Positions 6,591 to 14,843 of a stretch of 64,000 nt of DNA are shown here, in pieces. The position numbers were made by a program, and so were the translations under genes. Origin of the DNA: Neolewinella maritima. Lineage in GTDB: Bacteria; Bacteroidota; Bacteroidia; Chitinophagales; Saprospiraceae. Where the stretch lies: NCBI RefSeq assembly GCF_923081025.1, contig NZ_CAKLPZ010000002.1, positions 620,001 through 684,000 of the forward strand, written 5' to 3'. The notes beneath the pieces are model-generated. The model was not told where the DNA came from and searched no databases. It was given only the letters and a program-made list of their open reading frames with translations. The number at the start of each line of letters is the position of its first letter. The first letter of the stretch is position 1.

Positions 6591-9374
6591 ATGAGATGCA
6601 CTCGCCACCTAGTATGGGTAGGGCTGCTCCTACTTGGGGTGGGTACCGGCCTCGTGGCACAGCCGTATGGGGTACGAGACAGCCTACTACAAGCCGGCCA
6701 GGCCGCCAGGGACAGCGCCACCTACACCGAACTGCTGCTGCGGGTGACGAAAGCTGCGGATGGTACACCGATCATCGACAGTCTGAGCGGACTGGCCCTG
6801 CATCAGCTGGGAAACAAGAACTTTCGCAAACTGACGGACCCCCTGGCCGGCGCCTACTACCACCGGGCGATCAGGGTGCGCGATGCCGTGTTTCTGGAGC
6901 CGCACAATGACCGCGCCCACTCGCGGCTCAACCGCGCCATGTGGCTCAGTAAACGGGGAGACCTCGACGCCGCGGAGATCAGCATCCGGGAAGCCCTCGA
7001 CCTCTACGAGCGAGTAGCCGAAGCCGACAGCCTCAATTGGCTCCGCAGCCTCAATGAGCTATCGAAGCAGGCCGAGCAGCAACAGGATATGACGGTGGCC
7101 GTGAGCGCCTGCTACCGCGCGCTGGCCCTATGCGATGCCTACCCCAATGTCACGCCTTCGGAAGCCTTCGTCACCAGCCACCGGGCCGGCCACGTGCTGC
7201 TGCGCATGCAGCGTGCCGCCGCCGCCCTCCCCCACGCCCGGCGCGCCCTGGGCATCGCGCTGGATATAAGCAGTGTAGACCGGCAGGCCAGCGCCTACAA
7301 CCTGCTGGCCAACGTACAGCGCGAGCTGGGCCTGGTCGAGGCTAGCTACCAAAATCTGCTGCGGGGCGTGCAGGTCGCCGAGGCGGCCGGCCGGCCCGTG
7401 AGCGCCCTGGCCGACCTCTACCTCAACCTGGCCGAATACTACGGCGGCGAAGAAGCTCAGGCCAAGTGCCTGGCGTACGACGACCTGGCCCGACAACAGT
7501 ACGCCCTCCTGGGCCGCACCGTCGACTACTGCTCCAGCGATCGTACCCCGGCCGCCCTGGCGCGCTGGGGACGGCACGCCGAAGCCCTGGCGATGATCAA
7601 CGAGCGCCTCGATACCCTACGTGCCGGTGACGCGCCACCCGTGATCCCACTGATCGATCTGTTGTCCGTGCGGGCACGGGTATACACTGAGTTGGGAAGA
7701 CGGGGTGAAGCGTTACGGGATTACCACGCTCTGTTCGCCCTACAGGATAGCCTGCGGAGCGGCGTGGCGAGCCCGGAAAGTCGGCGCTACCTCAGCCGTA
7801 ACCTGCACCCGTTTTTCGACCGGGCACTGAGGCTCTACTACGACGACTACCTGGCCAGGGGTGCTTCGGCAAGCCTCTGGCGGGCCTTCGAGATCAGCGA
7901 GCGGGCGCGTGCGTATAGCCTGCTGGCTGCCCTGCAGACGAGCGGAACCGTCACGTCCGAACGGGAAGAAGCACTGCGTGCCCGGGTGGCCCGCCTGGAG
8001 CGCGCAGTGAGTCTGGGCGATAGCAGTCACCTGACCGACCTACGGGAGGCACGTCTGCAACTCGACCGCTCCCAATCAGGTCGCCAGGCAGCTACGGCAC
8101 ACATACGTACTGACCGGCAGAACCTGCTCGACTGTATGGTACGCTACGATGCTAACCTGCTCGAGTACCACCTTGGGGAGACGATTAGCCTGCTGTTCCT
8201 ACTTACCCCCGATGGTGATCTGCGCGCGTACCCCATACCCGAAGGAGAGGCGCTTTCTCCCCGGATCATCCAGTGGCGGGATGCGATCGACCGGGGGAGC
8301 TACCGCCGTAAGAGCCTGCGCCCGGAGCAGCTACAGGATTCTCTGGATCAGCAGTACGCGCTAATCGGTCAGCAGCTCGCCGGACAACTCCTGCCGCCGG
8401 AGGTCCGCCAGACCCTGCACCTGCGGCCTCGCCTGATCATCGTGCCCGACGGCCCCCTGCACTATTTGCCCTTTGCAGCCCTGCCCCTGGACGTGACCGA
8501 AGGGCCGGTGGACTACCGTACGGTACCCTATTTACGGAAGGCGGTTGCGATCCAGTACGCCTACAGTGCGGTGTACCTGACGGAGGTAAGCCACGAGGAT
8601 ACCGCTACCTACCGGACGAACCTACTGGCCTTCGCCCCTTCCTTTGGTGGGCAGGCCGCCGCATCCCGCGGCGGCAATCAGCTGGGTAAGCTGGCCCACA
8701 ACCGGGAAGAAGTCATGGCGCTAGCCACCCTGGTGCCAGGAGCGGAGACCTACTTCGCGGCCGATGCGTGCCGCCAGCAGTTCATCGAGCGGGCCGGTGA
8801 TAGCCGCATCCTGCACTTGTCGAGCCACGGCCGGGTAGACCCCACCGACCCTAACCTGAGCTTCATCGCCTTCACCCAGCCGGCGGATAGCCTGCTGCAC
8901 GACGAGCTGCTGTACTTCAATGACCTATACCACCTACCGCTACACAATCAGCTGACGGTACTCTCCGCCTGCGAAACCTCCCTGGGTAAGCTGGTGCCGG
9001 GGGAGACGACCATGAGTCTGGCCAGTGCCTTTGCCTCCGCTGGCGCGCGCAGTACCCTGACGACGCTCTGGGAGGTCGACGACGCAGCTACCAAGGACGC
9101 GATCGTGGAGTTTTACCGCCGCCTGATCGCCGGCGAATCCCGCGTGCAGGCGCTCAGCGGAGCACAGGCCCTACTGGCCGACTCCGACTACGCACACCCC
9201 TACTACTGGGCGGGCCTAAGTCTGCACGGGGCCGCCGGGCCCCTCATGCTGTTGCCGACACGGGGCACGTCGTTCCCCGCCTGGAGCTACTGGCTGCTGG
9301 GGGTAGCCCTGGGCATCGCCGGCTACGCCATCTGGAATCACCGTAGAGCGCAGCGATTGGGGAGGCTGATGTAA
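6591..9374 (+). CDS. TPR-CHAT domain protein, exported and membrane-anchored
   Basis: Protein of 927 residues from the ATG at 6591. Residues 1-25 are a Sec-type signal or N-terminal membrane segment (MRCTRHLVWVGLLLLGVG). Residues about 60-400 are helical TPR-like repeats. The C-terminal part is a CHAT domain (caspase HetF-associated with TPRs), a caspase-fold cysteine peptidase family. The likely catalytic dyad is H746 in ILHLSSHG and C794 in VLSACETS. SLASAFASAGARS, TLWEVDD and the closing YYWAGLSLHG, all CHAT hallmarks, follow. A transmembrane helix (about 900-915) ends in a basic tail (NHRRAQRLGRLM). This predicts a periplasmic TPR-CHAT body tethered at the inner membrane. A subtilase gene follows after 64 bp. 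CHAT proteins act in proteolytic signalling and defence in other systems; the role here is unknown. Confidence 0.88.
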   Translation: MRCTRHLVWVGLLLLGVGTGLVAQPYGVRDSLLQAGQAARDSATYTELLLRVTKAADGTPIIDSLSGLALHQLGNKNFRKLTDPLAGAYYHRAIRVRDAVFLEPHNDRAHSRLNRAMWLSKRGDLDAAEISIREALDLYERVAEADSLNWLRSLNELSKQAEQQQDMTVAVSACYRALALCDAYPNVTPSEAFVTSHRAGHVLLRMQRAAAALPHARRALGIALDISSVDRQASAYNLLANVQRELGLVEASYQNLLRGVQVAEAAGRPVSALADLYLNLAEYYGGEEAQAKCLAYDDLARQQYALLGRTVDYCSSDRTPAALARWGRHAEALAMINERLDTLRAGDAPPVIPLIDLLSVRARVYTELGRRGEALRDYHALFALQDSLRSGVASPESRRYLSRNLHPFFDRALRLYYDDYLARGASASLWRAFEISERARAYSLLAALQTSGTVTSEREEALRARVARLERAVSLGDSSHLTDLREARLQLDRSQSGRQAATAHIRTDRQNLLDCMVRYDANLLEYHLGETISLLFLLTPDGDLRAYPIPEGEALSPRIIQWRDAIDRGSYRRKSLRPEQLQDSLDQQYALIGQQLAGQLLPPEVRQTLHLRPRLIIVPDGPLHYLPFAALPLDVTEGPVDYRTVPYLRKAVAIQYAYSAVYLTEVSHEDTATYRTNLLAFAPSFGGQAAASRGGNQLGKLAHNREEVMALATLVPGAETYFAADACRQQFIERAGDSRILHLSSHGRVDPTDPNLSFIAFTQPADSLLHDELLYFNDLYHLPLHNQLTVLSACETSLGKLVPGETTMSLASAFASAGARSTLTTLWEVDDAATKDAIVEFYRRLIAGESRVQALSGAQALLADSDYAHPYYWAGLSLHGAAGPLMLLPTRGTSFPAWSYWLLGVALGIAGYAIWNHRRAQRLGRLM

Positions 9375-9438
9375 CGGCCTTCCCAATGGATGCATTGAAG
9401 CATAGTCCAATCACCTTCTTACCGCTTAACCACTTCAC

Positions 9439-11202
9439 ATGCCGAGCGACCAACTCACCCAAATTCCCACGCTTCCGTACAGCGATCCTCGCGACTGCAC
9501 CCCCAGGCTGTACGCATTCAATGAGCTAGACCGGCAGCCTCACTACACCCTCCCCAGGGGTATGGCGGGGCCGCTGGATGCGACGGACGGACTGACCTAC
9601 CGCCTGCTCGAGCTACCGGCACCGGGACGGTCAACTCTCATTGTCCAGCTCTACAACGGTAGTCTGACGGAGATCACGGCGCAGCTTTTCGCGCAGACCG
9701 GGCAGACCGTCGGAAAGCCGAAACGCCTTGCGGCCGTTGCGGGTAAACTCATCGTACCGGCGGGTGAGTCACCGGATGGCAGACTATACCTGCGGATCGC
9801 CTACCGCTCCAGGCCGGACGTGCAACAGCGCGACGATGATACCAAAGGTCCCCAGCCCTTCATACGCGTAGCGGCCTACCTCGATGCGGAGCCAGGCTCA
9901 GCCGGCAGCCTCCGCCAGCGGGTATACGACCGCTGCTACAGCGAGGAGCCGGACCGTCAGCAGAAGATCGAGCTGCCCTTCGACTGCGGGGGTAAAGCGA
10001 CCCAGCGGCTCATCCTGTCCAGTTGCGATACGGAATACGAGATGCGCGAATGGGTGAAGTCCACTGGCCTGCCCGTAGTGGAGGAATACTACGGTCCGCT
10101 CGGCAGCGTCGTCGCCCTGGGGGTCGAACCCGGTCTGGACCTGAACACCACCGGGGGGGCCATCGAACCCGCCGAGTCGGACATCAACGGCGGGGAAGGC
10201 ACCGTAAGTCCTGACTACCTCATCAATCTGTTCAAGCCCCAGGCACCCGCGCAGAACGGAGGTCAGTTGCCCCGCCGCGACGAACGACCCCCCATCGATG
10301 CACTATGTAAGGACGACGGCAAGCCCCCCGCCTTCGATCAGAACCTGGACCCCCTGGTCGTGGCCATCATTGACAGCGGCGTGGACGACTCCCAGGTGAA
10401 TCGCGACCGTTGGGAAGCCACCCGCTACCGACAGCGGACCGAAACGGAATTCATCAAACCCTGGAAACTGGGCTTCGACTTCCTGGACAAGGACGGCGCA
10501 CCCGAGGATGCCGCCAGGCACGGGACCTCGGTAGCCGCAACCGTATTAAACCAGTACCGGTCCGAGCATCCACTGAACCTGGTGCACCTCAAAACCTTCG
10601 GGGCGGAGGGGATTTCTACCTACTTCGGTGCCCTGGTCAGCCTCTACGAGGCAGCCACCGTGGGAGCGGACGTGATCAATATGAGCTGGGGGGTGTACAG
10701 CGAAAGGCCGCCTGCAGGACTGGAGTGTGCCATCACAACGGCCATTAAGAGCGGTGCCCGATTAGTCACCTCGGCGGGTAACGATGGAAAAAACCTCAGC
10801 AGCGATCCTCAGTGGCCGGCTGCCTTCGCGGCGCATGCGGAGTACCGCAAGCACCTGATCACCGTGGCCTCCTTCGGGCCCGACAAGGAAGACGTCCACG
10901 CCGACCTGAACGACATCCAGTTAAGCAGCTACTCCAACTACGGGGCTAAGACAGTGACGCTAGCCGCCTTCATGACGGCGGGCGTACCCGAGCACGGGAC
11001 GGGACGGACGATCTACCCCCTGGGTACCTCCATTTCCGCCCCCATCGTGACCGGACTGCTGGCCAACTGGCTAGCCGATCACCCCGGCGGTACGGTGACC
11101 GAGTTCTGCGACGCATTCTGCCAGACTAGTCCTAATCTGAGTGGGCAGACCAGCGGGGAGCGCTACCTTCCACTGGACCACAGCACGGTATTAGTGAGCT
11201 GA
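9439..11202 (+). CDS. S8 (subtilisin-like) serine peptidase, no signal peptide
   Basis: Protein of 587 residues. The C-terminal half is a subtilase with the complete catalytic set: D312 (AIIDSGVDD), H361 (RHGTSVAA), oxyanion N448 (SAGNDG) and S531 (GTSISAPI). The first 300 residues form an unrecognised, probably beta-rich region containing several cysteines, and could be a prodomain or a substrate-binding domain. There is no signal peptide or membrane segment (it starts MPSDQLTQIPTLP), unlike most secreted subtilases, so a cytoplasmic location is inferred. It lies 64 bp after the TPR-CHAT gene on the same strand, with the small membrane ORF 19 bp downstream. I infer a shared operon and function, but no known substrate can be named. 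Confidence 0.88.
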   Translation: MPSDQLTQIPTLPYSDPRDCTPRLYAFNELDRQPHYTLPRGMAGPLDATDGLTYRLLELPAPGRSTLIVQLYNGSLTEITAQLFAQTGQTVGKPKRLAAVAGKLIVPAGESPDGRLYLRIAYRSRPDVQQRDDDTKGPQPFIRVAAYLDAEPGSAGSLRQRVYDRCYSEEPDRQQKIELPFDCGGKATQRLILSSCDTEYEMREWVKSTGLPVVEEYYGPLGSVVALGVEPGLDLNTTGGAIEPAESDINGGEGTVSPDYLINLFKPQAPAQNGGQLPRRDERPPIDALCKDDGKPPAFDQNLDPLVVAIIDSGVDDSQVNRDRWEATRYRQRTETEFIKPWKLGFDFLDKDGAPEDAARHGTSVAATVLNQYRSEHPLNLVHLKTFGAEGISTYFGALVSLYEAATVGADVINMSWGVYSERPPAGLECAITTAIKSGARLVTSAGNDGKNLSSDPQWPAAFAAHAEYRKHLITVASFGPDKEDVHADLNDIQLSSYSNYGAKTVTLAAFMTAGVPEHGTGRTIYPLGTSISAPIVTGLLANWLADHPGGTVTEFCDAFCQTSPNLSGQTSGERYLPLDHSTVLVS

Positions 11203-11209
11203 GGATACC

Positions 11210-11217
11210 TATATTAG
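11210..11217 (+). promoter_or_regulatory. TATATTAG octamer before the small membrane ORF
   Basis: Identical to the octamer at 6559-6566 upstream of the CHAT gene and one mismatch from TAnnTTTG. It overlaps the likely ribosome-binding region (AGAAGG, 11217-11222), so it could be a second promoter giving a nearly leaderless transcript, or a coincidence. Confidence 0.25.
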
Positions 11218-11221
11218 AAGG

Positions 11222-11398
11222 GTGTTTACACTGATTCACGAACTGTATCACTACCGTTTACCCTGGCTGTTCAGCGTGGTGGGGGATGAGGATATGCCGC
11301 TCTGGGCATGGGGGGTGGTACTACTGGCGGTCGTCAGTGTGGGTGGACTGTTCCTGCGGTTTCTGTACCGGCAGCGGCCGGATATTCAATTGCGGTAG
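11222..11398 (+). CDS. Small single-pass membrane protein (58 residues), hypothetical
   Basis: Open frame from GTG 11222 to TAG 11396-11398, too short for common gene-length cut-offs. The N-terminus is MFTLIHELYHYRLPWLF, followed by a short acidic stretch GDED. Next comes MPLWAWGVVLLAVVSV leading into a single hydrophobic helix, and a basic end RFLYRQRPDIQLR. The pattern P-x-W-x-aromatic, helix, Arg-rich tail resembles the C-terminal anchor of the TPR-CHAT protein. It starts 19 bp after the subtilase stop, and its last 13 bases overlap the end of the convergent gene at 11386. The real start could also be the internal ATG at 11294. It may be a partner or substrate of the proteases (inference). 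It could be spurious, but the membrane-like composition argues for a real gene. Confidence 0.5.
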   Translation: MFTLIHELYHYRLPWLFSVVGDEDMPLWAWGVVLLAVVSVGGLFLRFLYRQRPDIQLR

Positions 11399-11958
11399 GC
11401 ACTCAACTTGGCGACCAGGGCCTGCCAGTGCTCGGAGAAAAAGAACACGCGCAGCAGCTGAATGGGCCGCTTACCAGTGGCGCTGATCGTGATGCGGTCG
11501 TCGGTGACTGCCACGTCCTCGATCTTGAACAGGGGTACTTCCGTAGGTCCCCGAAATCCCGTCTTGGCCTGTAGCGAGACCATATCCAGGCGCACGCGAA
11601 ACAGGTTGCGCAGGACCAGGGTAAAAAAGACGGGGATGAGGAGTAGGGTAGACGGGCCTAGGTAGTCTCCCCGCACCGATGTATAGATCAGGTACAGCGG
11701 CATCCCTACCACGGTAGCCAATAGGACGAACAGCGAGGCATTGCGCATCGGGAACAGGATACCTGCCTTATAGTCGCGGTACAGCAGGAAGAGCTCCGTC
11801 ACCGTACCCACCATGATCAGGGCCGCTACGAACCAGGCGAGGCCGAAGGCCCAGTCGGGGACCTGCCCGGGCAGGAAGGAGTAGGCGATCAGGACGAACA
11901 CCACCAGGGCGATACTGCCTACGTCGGGGATCAGCTTATAGGGTGGTTGTCGGTTCAT
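11386..11958 (-). CDS. Membrane protein of unknown function with C-terminal soluble domain
   Basis: Protein of 190 residues. The N-terminal 115 residues hold about four hydrophobic helices (IALVVFVLIAYSFL; FGLAWFVAALIMVGTV; LFVLLATVVGMPLYLIY; LLLIPVFFTLVLRNLF). The rest is a small beta-rich cytoplasmic domain (VPLFKIEDVAVTDDRITI, then RPIQLLRVFFFSEHWQAL) that could be PH-like, as in bacterial membrane PH-domain proteins; I do not recognise it with certainty. Its start overlaps the stop of the hydroxypyruvate-isomerase-like gene by 4 bp (ATGA), so the two are translationally coupled. Confidence 0.7.
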   Translation of the reverse strand: MNRQPPYKLIPDVGSIALVVFVLIAYSFLPGQVPDWAFGLAWFVAALIMVGTVTELFLLYRDYKAGILFPMRNASLFVLLATVVGMPLYLIYTSVRGDYLGPSTLLLIPVFFTLVLRNLFRVRLDMVSLQAKTGFRGPTEVPLFKIEDVAVTDDRITISATGKRPIQLLRVFFFSEHWQALVAKLSAYRN

Positions 11959-12815
11959 ACTTCGCAGATGCGTAGGCCCTCGGCCAGCGCCTTGATCTTG
12001 TCGTCGTAGGTAGGGATGTATTCCTGGGCCACGTAGCCCGCGAAGCCCGTGCCGTGAATAGCCCGGATGATGGCGGGGTAGTTCAGCTCCTGACTGTCGT
12101 TGATCTCGTGCCGGCCGGGCACGCCGCCGGTGTGGTAGTGACCGATGTAGTCGTGGTACTTCTGGATGGTGGCGATCACGTCGCCCTCCATGATCTGCAT
12201 ATGGTAGATATCGTAGAGCAGCTGGAAACGCTCGGAGTTGATCATCTCAGCCAGCGCCACGCCCCACTTGGTGTGGTCGCACATGTAGTCGGGGTGGTTG
12301 ACCTTGCTGTTCAGCAGCTCCATCTGCAGGGTCACGCCGGCTTCTTCGGCCAGTTTGACCATGGGGCGCAGGCCTACGGCGCAGTTCACCATGCCGTCGT
12401 AGTCGCTCATGCCGCGGCGGTTGCCACTCATCACGATCATATTGGGGATGCCGTGGTCGGCGGCGTCGCGGATCGCTATGGTGTAGGCGGCCTGGAGCTT
12501 CTCGTGGTTGGCCGGGTCGTTCCAGCCGTTCTCGATGCTGAATTCGTCCAGGGTACCCATGGCGCAGGTCATCCCGTAGTTCTTCAGGGTGGGCCAGTCC
12601 TTGACGGTAAGTAGCTCGATACTCTGGAGGCCGATATCCTGTCCGCGCTCGCAGAGTTCTTCCAGGGGGATGCTGTCGTAGCACCACTTGCAGGTGCTGT
12701 GGTTGGTCTTTGCCAGCAGGCCGGCGGTGGCATCGTCGGTAGCGGCAATGGCCCGGCCCAGGGAGAGGGAGCCCAGTCCCAGAGCAGTGGTTTTGAGTGC
12801 GGTGCGTCGGTTCAT
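11955..12815 (-). CDS. Tat-exported hydroxypyruvate isomerase-like TIM-barrel protein
   Basis: Protein of 286 residues from the ATG at 12815. It begins with a twin-arginine leader (MNRRTALKTTALGLGSLSLG, then AIAA), so export to the periplasm by Tat is predicted. The mature part is an AP-endonuclease-2-type TIM barrel resembling hydroxypyruvate isomerase: ELLNSKVNHPDYMCDHT, LLYDIYHMQIMEGD and HYHTGGVPGRHEI match conserved metal/substrate-site regions (VPGRHE is typical of that family). The substrate is probably a keto-sugar or sugar acid; specificity is unproven. The next gene upstream on the same strand is a GMC oxidoreductase, a frequent companion in Bacteroidota, which suggests sugar or polyol oxidation. 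Coupled to the downstream membrane gene by a 4-bp overlap. Confidence 0.85.
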   Translation of the reverse strand: MNRRTALKTTALGLGSLSLGRAIAATDDATAGLLAKTNHSTCKWCYDSIPLEELCERGQDIGLQSIELLTVKDWPTLKNYGMTCAMGTLDEFSIENGWNDPANHEKLQAAYTIAIRDAADHGIPNMIVMSGNRRGMSDYDGMVNCAVGLRPMVKLAEEAGVTLQMELLNSKVNHPDYMCDHTKWGVALAEMINSERFQLLYDIYHMQIMEGDVIATIQKYHDYIGHYHTGGVPGRHEINDSQELNYPAIIRAIHGTGFAGYVAQEYIPTYDDKIKALAEGLRICEV

Positions 12816-12879
12816 GATCGGTAAGCTTATAGTGCAGGTCAATATACGCCTTTACCAGCGCCGCAATCAGGCAACTAAG

Positions 12880-12900
12880 GGCGCGATCGCAGGTGCGGGG
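12880..12900 (-). repeat. GC-rich dispersed element, degenerate copy upstream of TIM-barrel gene
   Basis: Read on the minus strand, GCACCTGCGATCGCGCC matches the consensus at 14 of 17 bases. It lies about 65 bp upstream of the 12815 start. The rest of the 217-bp gap (12816-13032) shows no clear promoter box or ORF. Confidence 0.45.
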
Positions 12901-13032
12901 TGAGCCACAACGGCAATTGACCCTGTAAGAGGTCGGAATCCCGCCGTACAAATCCCCATAGTTCGACGTCAGGAGGGGTATGATTTACCGCCGGCGGGTT
13001 TTGTGCCGCGGTCACCGGACACTATCGTAGTC

Positions 13033-14754
13033 CTAGATATTCTGGCGGTTAAGCTCTCCTACGGCGTGATTCACGGCCCGGGCGGTGAGGGCCATGTAGG
13101 TGAGACTGGGATTGACGCAGGAGGCGCTGGTCATGGCCGAGCCGTCGGTGATGTAGAGGTTCTTGCAATTCCAGACCTGATTGTGGGCATTGAGCACGCT
13201 GGTCCTGGCGTCGCGGCCCATGCGGGCGGAGCCCATCTCGTGGATGGAAAAACCGGGGTGGGCCTCTTCCCGATACATGCGGACGTTCTTCGCCCCGGCG
13301 GCTTCGAGCATTTCGGCGGCGGCTACGCCCATCTCTTCGCGCATGAGGCGCTCGTTTTCGCCAAAGGCGACATCCATGGTGAGGGTGGGCAGGCCGTCCT
13401 TATCCAGCAGGTCCTCGTTGAGGGTGACGCGGTTGTCGGGATTGGAGAGGGACTCTCCGAAGGCGGTCATACCCACGGACCAGTCGCCGCCGGCCTGGGT
13501 GAGTCGTTGCTTGAGGTCGGCACCGAGGCTGATGTCTGCTTCCCGTACGAGTTTCCACCAGCCGTCCTGGCTGGCCCCGCCCTGAAAGCCGAAGCCGCGC
13601 AGGTAGTCGCGCTTGCTGCCTGCATCACCCAGATTGACGAAGCGGGGGATGTAGAAGCCATTGGCTTTACGCCCGTACTCGGCCTTATCCGCAAACCCGG
13701 AGAAGCTGCCCGAGGCACCGGTGCGGTGGTGGTGGTCCATGATGTTGCGCCCCACCTGGTCATTGTCGTTGCCCAGGCCGTTGGGTTGGGCGGCTGACTT
13801 GCTGGCCAGTAGGATGGCTGCGGTGTTGAGCGTGGAGGCGTTGAGGAATACGACGCCACGGCTGAAGTATTCGGTGTCTTCGCCGGTCTCGGTGAGTTTG
13901 ACGCGTACGCCGGTGGCGCGCTGGGTATCGGCGTCGTAGATCACTTCGCGTACTGCGGCGTGGTTGACCAGGGTGAGCTTGCCGGTGGCTGCGGCTACGG
14001 GTAGGGTAGCGGAGTTGCTGGCGAAGTAGCCGCCGTAGGGGCAGCCCCGCATACAGCGGTTGCGGTACTGGCAGTCACTGCGCGTACCCAGGTGTACGGT
14101 CGGGTCGTAGGCCGTGAGGTGAGCCGCGCGACCGGGGGTCACGGTCCGGTCAGGGAAGCGGCGCTGGATGCCACTGCGCACCCGGTCCTCTACGCAGTTG
14201 AGGGGCATTTCGGGTAGGAAGGGTCCGTCGGGCAGGTGGCCGAGCTTTTCTGGCCGGCCGGAAATGCCTACGAACCTGGACACGTAATCGTACCAGGGCT
14301 TCAGGTCAGCGTAGCGGATGGGCCAGTCGACGGCGATGCCCTCGCGGGCGTTGGCGGTGAAGTCCAGGTCGCTGAGCCGGTAGCACTGCCGGCCCCACAT
14401 CAGGCTGCGGCCGCCGGTGTGGTAGCCGCGGACCCAGTCGAAGCGGCGCTTTTCGGTATAGGGATACTCATCATCCCTGACGAACCAGTGCTTAGTGCTC
14501 TGCCGCATGATGTAGTCCTTGCGCTGCAGCTTTTCGTAGTGCGCCGTTTTCTCCTGTTCGGTCATCCTGTCGTGATACGGCAGGTCCCAGGTATCCAGGT
14601 TGGCGGTGGGGTAGTCCCCGTGGGCTACGGGCCGGCCCCGTTCGAGCACCAGGGTATTGAGTCCCGCACGGCACAGTTCCATGGCCGCCCAGCCGCCGCT
14701 GATGCCGGTACCGACTACAATGGCGTCGTAGGTGTTCGGAGGGGTTTTGCTCAT
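13033..14754 (-). CDS. GMC family FAD-dependent oxidoreductase
   Basis: Protein of 573 residues of the glucose-methanol-choline oxidoreductase family, which oxidises sugars or alcohols with FAD. The N-terminal Rossmann motif is VVGTGISGGWAAMELCRAG, followed by LVLERGR. Further landmarks are RSLMWGRQCYR, the Cys-rich CQYRNRCMRGCPYGGYF seen in gluconate/2-keto-gluconate dehydrogenase-like members, and the C-terminal catalytic region HEMGSARMGRD and ITDGSAMTSASCVNPSLT. No signal peptide is visible, although the neighbouring TIM-barrel protein has a Tat leader. In related operons a small Tat partner often carries such subunits out, but none is present here. The ATG at 14754 fits the FAD fold start. 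Confidence 0.9.
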   Translation of the reverse strand: MSKTPPNTYDAIVVGTGISGGWAAMELCRAGLNTLVLERGRPVAHGDYPTANLDTWDLPYHDRMTEQEKTAHYEKLQRKDYIMRQSTKHWFVRDDEYPYTEKRRFDWVRGYHTGGRSLMWGRQCYRLSDLDFTANAREGIAVDWPIRYADLKPWYDYVSRFVGISGRPEKLGHLPDGPFLPEMPLNCVEDRVRSGIQRRFPDRTVTPGRAAHLTAYDPTVHLGTRSDCQYRNRCMRGCPYGGYFASNSATLPVAAATGKLTLVNHAAVREVIYDADTQRATGVRVKLTETGEDTEYFSRGVVFLNASTLNTAAILLASKSAAQPNGLGNDNDQVGRNIMDHHHRTGASGSFSGFADKAEYGRKANGFYIPRFVNLGDAGSKRDYLRGFGFQGGASQDGWWKLVREADISLGADLKQRLTQAGGDWSVGMTAFGESLSNPDNRVTLNEDLLDKDGLPTLTMDVAFGENERLMREEMGVAAAEMLEAAGAKNVRMYREEAHPGFSIHEMGSARMGRDARTSVLNAHNQVWNCKNLYITDGSAMTSASCVNPSLTYMALTARAVNHAVGELNRQNI

Positions 14755-14843
14755 AGCTGCAATTTACAGTCTCTGGGGCATCCTGCGATCCGGCGAATGT
14801 CCGCCTGCTTCCCTTTCAAACGGATAGGTAGTGTGTAGTTGCG

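Noticed and set aside
6591-11202. CHAT/subtilase pair as a known type III CRISPR (Craspase) system
   Set aside because: No gRAMP/Cas7-11 effector, crRNA array or Cas gene is nearby, and the CHAT protein here is exported and membrane-anchored.
12247-12951. A 234-codon minus-strand frame overlapping the TIM-barrel gene
   Set aside because: Out-of-frame reading, rich in Arg/Pro/His, characteristic of a shadow frame; the true gene has a Tat leader and conserved motifs.
13003-13797. A 264-codon plus-strand frame opposite the GMC gene
   Set aside because: Antisense shadow of the conserved GMC C-terminal half with no family similarity.
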